A stretch of 64,000 bases of DNA, taken from NCBI GenBank assembly GCA_032871835.1, contig CM065296.1, positions 9,992,001-10,056,000 of the forward strand, read 5' to 3'. This document shows, one piece after another, positions 24,096 through 36,750 of the stretch. The translations under genes and the position numbers were made by a program. Every line of letters starts with the position of its first letter. The stretch's first letter is position 1. This DNA comes from Dipteronia dyeriana (lineage: Eukaryota > Streptophyta > Magnoliopsida > Sapindales > Sapindaceae). Under the pieces are notes generated by a model. It did no database searches. It had not been told where the DNA came from and was given only the letters and a program-made list of their open reading frames with translations.

Positions 24096-26410
24096 TCAAG
24101 CTTCTTCGTCTTCCTGAGGGCCTTCAGCTTCCTCCTCCACAGAATGGACCTCGCCCCCTGCTCTCATCTCCAGTCGCAGCTCATCCTGATCAGCAACATC
24201 TACCGCTTCCGCCACTTCCTTCTAGGATCAGACCCTGCTGCCTCGGGGTTAGCGAGTTCTTCCTCCACCATTTCATTGATCACTGTCATAAATTCAGGCG
24301 GTATGGCAGCATCAAGAAGGCTGGCCACTGACTCAGGCACATTCCCGCCTTCTGTTGACTCCACTCCTAAGAGCACTGTGGAAAGGTCTTGGGCATCAGC
24401 AAGGCCTTCTTCTAGCTCCCCGATTTGAGCCCCCCTCGAAGATTTGTCATGACCAGGTGCTGGAAAGGCTGGAACATGAGGAGGCAGATCTGGCACCTCT
24501 AACTGCTTCCCAGCTCTCTCCCTAGAAGGACCAGCTCCCTCCCTAGAAGGACCAGCTCTATCATTTTCGGGGCGAGACATCTCCGCAGCCAATGACATGA
24601 CCTCTTCTCTATCTCAGCCAGCAATGCTAGAGAGATTGAATTGGGGAGGAAGAGCCTCTACCACCTGATAAGAGGTATAAAAGTACCCCTCGTTAAAAGA
24701 GGTTTCCACCTCAGCCTGGAGCTGGGTCATTTGAGCCTGCAAGGTTTGGTTCTCAACATCAAGGGCCTTTGCCTCTTCCTTCCAGTCATCCGACTGGCTA
24801 GCCCGCCGCTTCAACCAAAGAATCTCCTGATCAAAATCCCGCTTCAACCTCTCATGGTTGCATTGAAGCTCAGCTAGCTGCATCTCCATCCCTTATTGGT
24901 TGGAGGTCATCTCTTGGATCAGGGTGTGAGCCCGCGCAAGCAACCCCATGGCTCATTCAGCTTCAACCTTAGCCTTGGCTGCCCGATCACGGAGGAAGGC
25001 TACCTGATACCCCATGGCCACCTGAAACTTGAAAGCCTGTAAAGAAAAATCATGTTAGAAAATGACAAATCAAAATGCTGAATGAAGAAGTGAAAGCGAC
25101 GGTTACCTCGGCTAGAAGAGCGGACCCTTTGGTAATCATGATGTCCACGGGCATCGCGGTCATCCTAGAAAGCCCGCCACCTGGACAGGAAGAGACAAAT
25201 TGCTTCAGGACCTCGTCCTGACCCGCCGAGCTCGATTGCTGGTGGGGGCGAGAATGGGCGACCTTAGGAATATCGGCATCAGGCTTCTTGGAACCTCGAC
25301 TGCCCAGGTTACAACTGGATCACCAAAGAGGGATAATGTGACTCAGAGAGCATCGGTTGAAGCAGAGACTACTGGTAAAGGGGCAAGAATGGACTTATTA
25401 AAGACTTGGGAGGCAGGCCCTCCTCGTTTAGAGCCTTCGTCGCCCGATATGCAAGAAGAGCCATCTTGGACTTCACCTGAGAATGAGAGGGGGAAGGAAC
25501 TAACGGGGCAGCTACCTTAGTGGTTGACCCCCCTTTATCGGAACATCCGAGAGAGCTCCCAGGGACAATCTGGAAGGAGGAGGAGGGATCTCAGCTCGCC
25601 GGGCTTCGCGAGAAGCTGGAGCAACAACAAACACTATTAAAGAGAGGAATCAAGATCATCAAAATTGAACCATCCAATAAAAAAAAAACAAGATAGATCG
25701 AGATACTTACGAGGAGTAGCACCGGATATCCGTAGGTACCTGTTTACCCTGCGGGGATCAAAGGGGTCGACGGTTGGAAACATCATATTAAAATAATTCT
25801 AAGCCAGGATGGTCTTCAACATGGCTTCAGACTCAGCGGGCAAGGAATCCCGACCTCATGTGGGTTTGTCATTAAAGGTGGTGGGAACCTCGAGCTCGTG
25901 CCCGCCGACAAAGACGGAGCTCCCCCAGTCTCCCCCCGCCAGAACCCATTCCTTTTTTCAAGCAAGGTCTTTCTTTGAAGCCCCAGGGATGATAAAGTTG
26001 AGCCTATTCTTGGCCTTGGAATAGAATTGGCTTTGTGGAACCCCAGCCAGGCTACCGATCTGGAAAAGGAAGGCGAGCTCTTTAGCCCCAGGCTCTCTAG
26101 TTACCTTGCTCAACTCACATTGCTCCCTCCATAATACCAGGAAGCCGACTAGATGCCTCCAGAAGCCGGGCATCAGTTGAAGCGGAGCCAACTGAAAGGC
26201 ATTGAGAGCCCGCCGAATGGTGGGGTGAAGAGAGAGCCTCTCAAAAGCTGCGACGTGGATGGGGAGCACGCCTTTAGACGGGCTAAAAACATCGTAATTC
26301 AGGTGGCGGACAGTTAGGGAAACAGTATCAGGAATACCGTACTTGTCCTGAAGACGGCCGATCGATTGAGGGTCGACAGTAGAGTCGGGGATGACCTTGG
26401 TTTCGCCTTC
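24096..26410 (-). pseudogene. Antisense ORF (aORF) of E4, 5'-truncated
   Basis: Reads against E4's pol, from about 26410 down to the stop at 24096-24098. In order: the PF04195-like domain (about 26395-26040; VIPDSTVDPQ, GVLPIHVAAFE, LAPLQLMPGFWRHLVGFLVL, AGVPQSQFYSKAKN), a stretch ending at an intron donor near 25700, a coiled-coil segment around 24889-24740 (MQLAELQCNHERLKRDFDQE), the FNEGYFYTSYQV block, and the acidic tail (24598-24200; PESVASLLDAAIPPEFMTVI). The first ~90 codons and promoter seen in E2 are absent: homology stops between about 26395 and 26410, where AT-rich foreign sequence begins. E4 therefore has no 3' LTR here. Confidence 0.72.
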
Positions 26411-29400
26411 ATTTATCATAATTCGTACGAAAATAATTATATTCAATAAATTTGATTTCATCAAACATTTGAACTGTAAGTCCAAAATTTTTAAAAATAA
26501 GTATAATTCTGCCTTTTATTTTTCACAATTGTGTCGACATATATACAATTTATAGTTTAAGACCATCATCATATTTTTATAATACGCAGAGCAATATATT
26601 ATCTCAATTTCTATATTATCAATATAATTGATTTACATTCCGTATTCCATGTGCCTTTTTAATATTAAGTACACATGCCTCTTTATACAAATATTTTTTC
26701 GGAGAAATATAATCTCTTTATTTCTAGTGCATGTGTCTCTACTGGGACAATTGAGTTTTTTCTATTTTCTACTCCAAGAGTCTCATAGGGTGATTAACAT
26801 TTCTCTATGTATCTTCAGAATTTTGATTTTTACTTATGAGAGACTAACTTTTCGGGAGTCTTTGATGATGATGATTTAGTTATCAGTTGAGTATTATTTT
26901 CACTATGTTTATGATATTTTAAATTCCACTTCTAGGGAACCTTATCATTTAAACTAAATTGTCTTTCATTAACAGATGCTTTTTTTTCCTATCATTTCAT
27001 AAATTGTTCTACAGGAACAACCACCCGGGTTTGTTTATTGGCAGAATGTAATTTTGTTATTTTCTTCGAATCATCTGAAAAATTATTTGCATGCTATGCA
27101 AATCACAAGATGATGTATACAATGTAATTTCAAGTCGTTTATCAATTTATGACAATTCTCCCCCTAACGACGAGAAAATTAAATTTCAAGAAAATCTTAT
27201 GCATCATCGTAATTTTCTATATGTTCTCGTTTATTCTGTCATATTGTACTTTAAGTACTAACGTCTTATGTCCTTCGGAGACATTCAGTAGCAAAAATAT
27301 TTTTCATTGAGGAAAAATATTTCAATATTTCGATCCATCATTTTCTTTAATTGAACTTCTAGTTCATAACATAATATTAATCATATGATCTTATGACAAG
27401 ATAAACTATAAAAACAGGAATGCTTCTGGCATGTAAAATATTTTTTAATTAACACAAAATAATTTCTTTGTTCATTGATCTTCCAGATCTAATAAATACA
27501 AAGTATTTTCATGTAATTATTTTTCACATTGTATTAAAATAATAACTCTTGTAGAGCGTTCATTTTTCTTGTCAAAAATCAACAAAATATTAAAATTTAC
27601 CGTATGTGCTCTTTTGTCATTTTATTTAACACCTAAAGCAAGCATAAAGATTTTATAATTTCTAAAAGGTGTATTCAAAATGCTTTCAAATTTTCTTGCT
27701 TTGTTTTGGTGTTATTCCACTTCTGGTGGATTGAAATGAATTTCTCGTAGTAATCAACTTAGCTTCAATAATTATTTCAACTATCTATATTTACAATCAT
27801 AACCATGACATTTTGAAAGAAACATCATTCACTTCAGGGAATGATATTAATCCAAATATTCTCAAATTACTAATCTCAATATTGCTCCTTTAAGAGCATA
27901 TTAGAGGCATGTAATTATCATAATATATATTGTTACTTCAGGAATAAATATTTGAGTCACGACATGTAATATATTTCAATCATGTCTTTTTTTGGTAATC
28001 AAATCATTCATCTTATTGAATCAAAAGGACTATTGGATCTTTACCATGAAATACTTATATTTCAACTTATCATAAATAAATAAAAACAATGATACAATAT
28101 AACAAATCAATATGATTTTGAGTAACAATTTAAATGATGAAAATCTAAACACAAAATATATCTAATTTTAATAAGAATGCTAGATATCATAATTGTTATA
28201 TGTAATATATTAATCAGCAAATATATTAAGTGTTCATATGTATTATGTAAATATATCAAGATGTACATATGACGGTAAAATTTATATGATGCAAAGTTTG
28301 AAAATTCATATTTTCTATGAAAATTTTCGTACCTTTCATACATCAATAAGGGAAAGAATTATGGAAGAAATAAAATTATTTTTATCATAATTTTTTTAAT
28401 TAGAGATGGGAATTAAAGTAAAATTTAATTCATACAGAATCCATATCAAGTATTAGGATAAATAAACCCTGAAATCAACTTCATGTTATGATAATTCAAA
28501 ACTATTAAAACAATACAAAAACTTAATTTTAAGACCATGTGAATGCAAATTCACTTCATAATAAAAACCATCAATTTTAAAAATCACAAAATTCGAGAAT
28601 CATAAAACTAAATATCGCACGGTGAATTATAAGACCAATGAATGAATAATAGAAATATTTTTTTAGTAATATATGTGCGAAATACCAAAATTCATATTGT
28701 CTTGTATGTGAAAATATTATCTTTTACACTCTACATACTGTGATAAGAATGAACAATCACATTGTTGGAGTCTTTTCATATGAAATATAAACAATGAATA
28801 TGAGGTAGAAATATCATAACTGCAAGAAACTCAAGAGGTTAGGAAAATTAATTTTGAACCTACTTATATCATAACTTTATGATTATGATGTACAAATTCA
28901 AAACTTTAAGTTTTAAAAAAAAAATCATATTCAATTAAAATTTTGAGTTTCATTAGAACTTCAGGTTCCAAATAATAATCACATAAATTAAAATTCAAAA
29001 TTTTAAGCTCTAATTTGATTTAAATTCATAATTTCATTTTCTGAATTGATTATAATTCATAATTAGATTGAGCTTCTGGCTCTTCAGGATCAAATTGAAC
29101 TTCAACTATTTGATTTTGCAATCGTAAAATCTCACATTTGCTTGAGTTTTAATTTATGCAATCTTTAGGTTGCAAGACGTTCACTACATTTTTGCAATCT
29201 TCTGGTTGTAATACAATCATCTAATTTTTTTTCATTTCTTCACAACCCAAAACCAAAATAATGTGAATAAAATAAAAGAAAGAAAATAAAATCATCTTTC
29301 GAGATAGAGAAATATATATTTTACAATTTGTTGGAACTTCTGGTCTCACCATGAGATTGTAATTTACTATTTCAAGATGCTAGATTCTTAATAAAATCAT

Positions 29401-30567
29401 ATTGCCTATTGAAACGTCTGGTTTATCTTTAAATTTAGAACTTCAGGTTCTCAATTCAAATTTAGAACTTTTAGTTCCTAATTAGATTTGAATACAGAAC
29501 TTCTTGTTCAATATACATTGATCAATTCCAATCACAACATTGAAATATGAACCGCTGAAAATAAAAATAAATTTATTTTCTGTTGTAGAAGATTCAATAT
29601 AATGGTAACCATAAAGAATACTCATAAAAAATAGTTGTATAAATAAATTAAATTTAAAAAACAATAAAATAAATCATATTGAAATATTTGGATCATGCTC
29701 AAATTTTGAAAAAATATATATACCCTTTTTCTCAAATTTCGGACTTTATTTTATAGTCCATGTCCTCTAAAGTAAATCACAAAAGAATTGCACAATATCT
29801 ATGAACAAATAGATATTTGGTTATAATCGTATCACAATATTAAGTTCATGATTTTCTGTTTCGGAACTTCAGGTTCTTAACAAAATTCATATTTGATAGA
29901 AGTTTAAAACTTCATTATGACTGTACATGCATATATAAACATCGAGTTTATATTTTAAAATAATAGTTTTTTGGAACTTCGGATTCAAAAAATAATTATT
30001 ACTTCAATTGGAATTTATAATTTGAGGTTCTGATTCAATGTATATTCATTATTTGCAATCGATAAATTCCAATAAGATTTTTTATTATCATTATGTTAAG
30101 CTTCAGGCTTTTTGTTATTGCAAACTTAAAACACTAAATTGGGTTTCAGGTTAATCAAGCTTCATGTTAATCAAGCTTCAGGCTTTTTGATTTAACATTT
30201 ATCAAATATATATCAAATCAAGCTTCAAGCTCTCCGATTTTACAATCTTTGGGTTGCAATATAATTAATTTAATTTTTGCAATCTTCTAGTTGCAATACA
30301 ATAATTTAATCTTTCTTTTCTTAGCAACCCAATAAATATTAAGAACAAAAATTAAGAAATGAAATAATATAAACAAATTTTTTCTTAGCCCAAAATTAGA
30401 GGAAGAAATACTTTACAATTTTTTTTTTTGGATCTCTGGGTCTCATCAAGAAGGTGTTATCTCTTATCACGTATCGAATTTGATCATATGATGTCTTGTC
30501 TTCAAAAGAGAAACTTTCATATCCGAAACTTGAAACGTATAATTGTTAGAGATTCGTGCTGATAACG
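26411..30567 (-). mobile_element. Internal region of a decayed or non-autonomous copia-like element with many small hairpins
   Basis: About 4.1 kb, AT-rich, with no convincing protein frame. It ends at 30567 in the leader of a putative copia LTR; on the minus strand CGTTATCAGCACGAATCTC follows the LTR. From about 26900 to 30440 it contains two dozen short inverted repeats of the form stem-TTC(A/T)G-stem, for example at 27353-27365, 27420-27432, 27477-27489, 27716-27730, 28956-28968 and 29070-29082. On the minus strand GGGGGAGAA occurs near 27170. No gag, RT or integrase motif was found. The left end has no LTR, so the element is truncated where it meets E4. Confidence 0.45.
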
Positions 30568-30894
30568 TGTTATAAATTGATTAAGAATAAACAAAATATA
30601 AAACATAAACTTATAGAAGAGGAGATAAAGAATAGCTAAAAAAGAAGTATTTTATTCCTCAATTGTTCTCATCACAAAGTGTATGAAATACAATGGTTTA
30701 AGATCCTTTTTATAGCCTCACAATCCCACATTACATTAAGTATATATAAATTACATTAAGTATATATAAATTACATTATAATGAATCATAAAATTGATCA
30801 TTATGATAAAGTTAGTGGAAATACAAAAGGATTAAAGTTTCTTCCATGGATTGATGGATATTTATTCATATATAATTGCATTATATTCATAACA
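30568..30894 (-). mobile_element. Probable copia-type LTR (327 bp)
   Basis: The plus strand starts TGTTATAAATT and ends TTCATAACA, giving TGTTAT/ATAACA inverted termini. On the minus strand the LTR would be followed by CACGTTATCAGCACG, a leader I associate with short-LTR plant copia elements. A 25-bp direct duplication (TTACATTAAGTATATATAAA) lies at about 30734-30783. Caution: the sequence at 50900-50930, a related copy of the right flank, also contains CATAACAAAATA, so the right boundary could be chance. Confidence 0.5.
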
Positions 30895-30920
30895 AAATAA
30901 TGGTTTTAAATAAAATATTA

Positions 30921-32612
30921 GAACTAATTACACTAACCACCCCTGAGGTTTGCTGTATTACACACGGAAACAACCTTTTCTTTAATTAACACTCACTTCC
31001 CCAACCGATAGGATTTGACCATTAAGTGTGAGAGTTAACCATTAAAACATATTAAAAGACAAAAATACCCCTAGCTCACCAAAATTAAAAAATAGAAAAA
31101 ATCTAAAAAGAAAAAATTCAAAATCTATTTAAATGTATATTTTTTTTTTCAAAAAAATATAATATAATTTTTTAATTTATTTTTCAATAAATAGAATTTT
31201 TAGAAAAGATTGGTCTCCACCTTCAATCACCATGATGGACGATGGAGATCAATTGAAAAAAAAAAGATTTGAAAATTTTAAAAACATTTAAAACGAAATT
31301 AAAAAAATTAAAAAAAACACATCTTCTTCGTTAATTTTTTTAAAAAAACAATATGTTTTTTAAAAATATTAAAAACAAAAATTTCAAAAACAAAAAAGAT
31401 AACATCAACTGAGATCATCAATCTTTAGTTCTTCACAAACCAAGTTCATCAATCATCAGTTCTTCACAAACTCAGATCTTCAATCTTCAGTTCTTTACAA
31501 ACCCAGGTCTTTCAGTCTTCAGTTCTTATCAAACCCAAATATTCATCAATTCTCAACTCCAACAACCAACAAATATCATCAATCAAGACAAAATCGGATC
31601 TAGGATTGGATTCCAGATCGGATATTCACAAACATCCAGATCTCTGATCTCCATCCTCCTCTGTTCACATAAAAAAAATATGATTCACACACACAAGTAC
31701 ATGTCTTCACACTACCTCCTCACAAAAAAAAACCCAAACTCACACAACGCAACAGTCCAAAATGTCTTCCCGTCTCTTCTGCATCATCATAAAAAAAAAA
31801 CTGAAGCTCTCTGTTACTAGAGAAAATTTCGTCTTCTTCAAGCTTCAATTTTTCTCTCAAATTGGCAACTCTGAAGAAGACCCCAATGAACCCATATCCT
31901 TATACGACGCATGTTCACCATTTCAACTTCTCATCCCTTTCAAACTGCCTCAAATCGAAGAACCTACCACAACCTCTTGTTCAAACCCCCTCTAATCGAA
32001 GAACCCACCACAACCTCTTAACCCGAAATGGAGATCTCCATGGATCTCCACCTTCCGCCAAACCAGCAGTCTCCATCTGGAGACTGGTCTCCATTGATCG
32101 ATCTGGATCCCCACCAGTTTTTTTCCACTATTTTTTTAGTGAGAGAGAGAAAAAGAAGAGAGATCGAGAAACTGATAATGATCGAGTAAAAGAGAGAATA
32201 TGATTTAGTTTTTTTATATATTTTAATTTGTTTTGTTTTGTATTTCTATTTATTTTTAATATTAATTTTGTTTACAAAAATGTTTCTTTTTCTTTTTTGT
32301 TTAAATGAATGAATCTCCATCATCCATTTATGTGATGGATGGTTGAGATCCATCTTCTTTTATTTTAATTTTTAAAAAATGTTTCCAAATTTTGTTTGGT
32401 TTAAAAATAATAGTTTTTGTCTTTTTCTGAGGTTATAAAAGTAAATAGACATACTAAGGGGTATTTTGGATTTTTATATGGTTTGACAAGGTCAAATGTT
32501 AAGTTTGACGGCCGTTGACTGACGGCAGGGGATGAGAATGTCAATTAACAATAAAGTTATTTCCGTGTGTAATATAACAAACCTCCGGGGAGGAGGTTGG
32601 TGTAATTAGTTC
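30921..32612. mobile_element. Non-autonomous Mutator-like element (MULE), 1692 bp
   Basis: Long terminal inverted repeats: the left end begins GAACTAATTACACTAACC and the right end is the inverse of GAACTAATTACACCAACC. Similarity extends inward through TATTACACACGGAAA for over 60 bp. A perfect 9-bp target duplication AAAATATTA flanks it (30912-30920 and 32613-32621), typical of MULEs. The interior has a ~30-bp degenerate tandem repeat (ATCTTCAATCTTCAGTTCTT-like, about 31405-31550) and a short GC-richer segment (about 31860-32200) with unremarkable open frames that could be captured host DNA. No transposase is seen. Confidence 0.88.
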
Positions 32613-32621
32613 AAAATATTA

Positions 32622-32822
32622 ATGATGACACATTAAAATCATTAATTATTACATTCAATTCAATAGATTCTTTTTCTAAATATATAAAATTCACTCTTAA
32701 TTTATTTATAGAAGGTAAAAAATAAATATTTTTAAAATTAATACAAAAAATAATAATTTTCAAACAAATTAATAGTGTAAATTTTTGGGAAGAATGGAAA
32801 AGAAAGGTTTATATATTTCATA
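32622..32822. repeat. Segment duplicated at about 50920-51132
   Basis: The sequence on both sides of the MULE (30895-30920 plus 32613-32822) is about 80 to 90 percent alike by eye to 50920-51132, which has no MULE in it. Shared words include ATTCAATTCA, TTCTAAATATATAAAA and TTAATTTATTTATA. The pair is an old dispersed repeat, family not recognised. Confidence 0.7.
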
Positions 32823-33485
32823 CGGGGTGGGCACTCAAACCAACAAACCAATTGAAGCGGGTTGGTTTGGTTTTGTTAAAGAAAAAGAAATGAATGGGTT
32901 ATTTTTTTAGTAAGCCGATTGGTTTGTGTTGGTTTGTGGGTTGTGTTTTATCAACCCGTATAATCCAACCAAAACCATTACATACTTAAATAAATAAATA
33001 TATATATATATATATATTATCATATAAAAAATTAAAGTTTACATAATTTTATATAATATTTATTTCTAAGGTTATCGGTCTCTATTTATTCTTAAAGTTA
33101 TTTCATCTCATCCGAAGTTGTTGGCACTAAACAAATTTATTAAGAATACAAAAATACATTAAGCAACACAATTTAGTTTTTTTCTTTAATAAGTTTTATG
33201 TGTTCTACACTTGAGAGTTTTTTTTTAAAAACTATTATTGTTATGCACTTGGTTAAATTTAGTATTATTGTTTACCTTATTGCTAATGAGTTTAACTGCT
33301 TGTATTGATATTATGATATTTGTTCTAATAAAAATATATAATTATTTTCTTCAACCGCCCAACCAAACCAAACCAAACCAATTTTTATTGGTTTGGTTTG
33401 GTTTAACATTATAATTGGTTTGGTTTGGGTTGTAAAAAAATAACCCGATCAAACCCAACCCAAACCAACTAATGCCCACCCCTAG
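32823..33485. mobile_element. hAT-like MITE (about 660 bp)
   Basis: The ends read CGGGGTGGGCA and TGCCCACCCCTAG, the (T/C)AGGGGTGGGCA-type terminus of plant hAT MITEs. Inner parts are rich in GGTTTGGTTTGG on one side and CCAAACCAAACC on the other, so much of the element can fold back (for instance 33361-33415). Flanks TTCATA and ATCATA are a possible decayed target duplication. No coding capacity. Confidence 0.65.
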
Positions 33486-33688
33486 AATCATAGTCCTCCG
33501 AGATGCTAGATTAAAAAAGATGTCGATAAAAATATATATAATATACATGTACAAGTATTAAAAATGTAAACACTTTTTAAATTAATAAATATATCCATTT
33601 ATCGATAAGTTAATAATTTATTTATTTTTTGATAAATAAATAAATAACCCTTCAAAATATTAATTTTTCTTAGTCCTAACAATATTAT

Positions 33689-36197
33689 CACTACAAGAAA
33701 TATGGTCTTTTCCGATCAAATATTCCTGACAAAATTAAAATTTAGTCAAAAATAGTAGTTTTTTCGACCACAAAAATCATGTTGTCAGAAATGATAAAAA
33801 TATTTTATATCATTTATGACGACACAAATACCCTTACAAATAATGTCAAAATTCATCGAAAAAATTGTGAAAGTGGCGTCGAGTTTAGGCGCCAATATTA
33901 TTTCCAATCGTGGGTGCCTACCCCTCGGAAATGTAATAAAGTTTCCGACCAAAAGTACCTACCCCTTAGAAATACAATAGTTTTTTCGACCAAAGTACCC
34001 CGCCGTCAAAAATAGTATTTTTTAAAAATCAAAATGATTATTGTTAAAACATAAATTTTTTAATTAATTTATTTATAAATTAGTATAAAATAATAAAATA
34101 AAATAAACTAGATTAATACCATGTTAAATTTGTAGGTTATATGCACTTATTCTTTTTAGTTTTAATTGTCTTTACTCAATATGATATTATATATATATTA
34201 TATATATTCTTTTTCTATTGATTATATATGTTACCTTTTTTTTCCTATTAAATATATATATATAATTTTATATATTTATTACCTTTTATAGCTATTATAA
34301 TTTTTTTCTAAATTTTTTTATTTCCTACTCTTACTCATTTCTTTTTTTTTTACACAAACCCTAATTGCCAAGCCTTCTACTAATTATTTATTTTTCCGTT
34401 TTTTTTATTCTTTCTCCATTTTTTTAGTCATTTCTTTTTTTTCTCCACTAACCCTAATTATGCTCCTCATAGCCACCTCTCCTACCGATTTTTATTTTTC
34501 AATTTCTTTAATCTCTCATAAGCTTCTTACTCTCCTTTCACTCCAACCCTAAATATTGACTCCACATTCTTCCACTCTTTTGTAGTTTCTCTAAAACCTA
34601 TAACTAAACCTCTTACTAGAAACCATAATCTTTTTATTGAAGATCGTTTTAATTTTCAAATCATCCTCCGTTGGTAAGTCTTTTACACTTGGATGTGATT
34701 TTCTCATTCTTGTTTGAAATATTGTGTTAGATCTGTTAGATTACTTTCTTGAAACAATTGTAAGAAATTTACGATAAAAAATTTATTATGTTTTTTTTAG
34801 AGGGGAATTTATTACATTGTTAATATTTTTTGATTGATTTTCATTATTCGGATTCATTGTCTTAATATATATTTTCTCATATGATTTACTGCATATAATA
34901 TGTTCGAGAAAATGACAATGAAGAACTTGAATTTTGGATGTTTAAAAGTTTTAATATTTTCAATGGGGACAAATTTTTTTTTTTATTTACAAGAGGGATT
35001 TTGTGTGTGAATTTTATATCATGTTCAAATTATATTAAAAATAGGTTATAAATCACTTACAATGTCTTTTATAAAAAAGAATCACTCATTTTTATTATAT
35101 AATATAATGATTGAATTGTCACAAATCTTATGATGGAATATAGTTTGATGGTGTAGTAGAATTAAATAGATTTACTTGTAATTCTTTTTTTAAAAAATTC
35201 ATACCGTTGTTGATTTTTTTTAAGTTTTCATTTTTTTGGTTGGACAATTATAAATGTCTTATATGTATTTTAAGTTTTAATTATTTTTTTTGTTGGACTA
35301 ATAAGTGCTTTATATGTAGTATTGCGGTGAAGTTTCAAGAACTTTCATGTCTATAAAGATGAAGTTTGGCTTAGTGAAGAACATAAAAACGTAAGGGAAA
35401 TTCATGTAAGTTTTCTTATAATTGTTGATTTAAAATATTTCTATTTATTAATTATATGATAATACATATATATATATATATATATAATATTTATTTATGT
35501 GTGTTTTATTTCCTTGCAGTAAAAATTGGAATCCTGCCTACTCCAACAACTAAAAATTCAAGGGCATACAGGAAAATGAGAGAAATCGACAAATTATTTG
35601 ATAGTATAATCATATTTATATTCTTAGGTTAAAGTTTGAACGATATGTATTTAACTTTTAAATTACATTTGTACTTTATCAATAAATTATATTTGATGAC
35701 TTTTTCTTTTTTATTTTGTATATTTGTTAATATAACTTTTTTGTACACATATTTTAGTTAATATTTGTAGCATTATTCAACAAGAAAAATATTTTATTAA
35801 AAAAACAAGAAAAAAAGTATTTAAAATAAACAATAAAAATTGTTGAAAAATACCAGAAAAAAACACATTTTATTTTCGACCATGACATTCATCAATAATA
35901 TCTCATTTATTTCCTACCATGATAATGCATTATTTTTTAGGGCAAAGACTATTGAAAATATTCTCATAATCTAATTTTCATAACATTTCTGACAATTTTT
36001 TCTCTCCATTTCCAACGGCTTTTTCCCCTCACAAATAATTTTTTTTCTGAGGGATAGTTAAAAAAATAATTATTTCCCATGATATTATTTTCGATGGAGA
36101 ACGACGACCTTTTCTTGTCGGAATTGAGCATTTTCGATGATATTTCAACTTTTTTCGACGGTTTTGACCCTCAAAGATGACCATATTTGTTGTAGTG
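33689..36197. mobile_element. Non-autonomous CACTA (En/Spm) element, 2509 bp
   Basis: Ends are CACTACAAGAAATATGGTC and the inverse of CACTACAACAAATATGGTC, the classical CACTACAAGAAA terminus of plant CACTA elements. A 3-bp duplication TAT flanks it (33686-33688 and 36198-36200). Subterminal regions hold many copies of TTTTCGACCA/TTTTCCGAC-like words in both orientations, the usual pattern for transposase-binding repeats. There is no open transposase. 37621-37641 is a related sequence without the insertion. Confidence 0.9.
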
Positions 36198-36381
36198 TAT
36201 TTTGAGTAATGTTTGACGTTCTAAATTTTTTTCTCAAATTATGAACCAAATGATGTTGTACGTGAGGTGTCAGTATCACATCAGTCACCACATAATCTTA
36301 TAATTTATAAAATACTGGCATCCCATGTGCCACATCATTTGAGACGGAATTTGAGAAAAAAAATGGGAGGTCTAGCATTAC

Positions 36382-36477
<96 letters not shown>

Positions 36478-36481
36478 CACG

Positions 36482-36520
<39 letters not shown>
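36382..36520 (+). repeat. (TTA)n microsatellite
   Basis: About 45 TTA/ATT units, interrupted near 36436 (TTACTATTA) and 36476-36482 (ACACGG). Poly-Tyr and poly-Asn frames across it are artefacts. Confidence 0.95.
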
Positions 36521-36523
<3 letters not shown>

Positions 36524-36750
36524 GGTTCCGTTCTGGTCAGTACATATTGATATAACTTACATCAATGCGTTGCATGTGGACCACTGAGTATGAAGAAGCT
36601 TTGGCTTTATCATTGCATTGACTTGAACATTGCTATATATATATTATTTTAAAAATAAAGAAAAGGATATAAAGAAAAGGAATAGTTCAGTTTGTTACAT
36701 GACTCACATAATTATTTAAAAATAAATAAAGAAATGGAAAATAATAAATA

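Noticed and set aside
31762..32203. Possible captured gene in the 1.7-kb MULE
   Set aside because: The frames are short, of low complexity and in two overlapping frames. No host protein was recognised, so it is noted only within the MULE entry.
36298..36587. Poly-Tyr and poly-Asn open frames
   Set aside because: Translation of the (TTA)n microsatellite.
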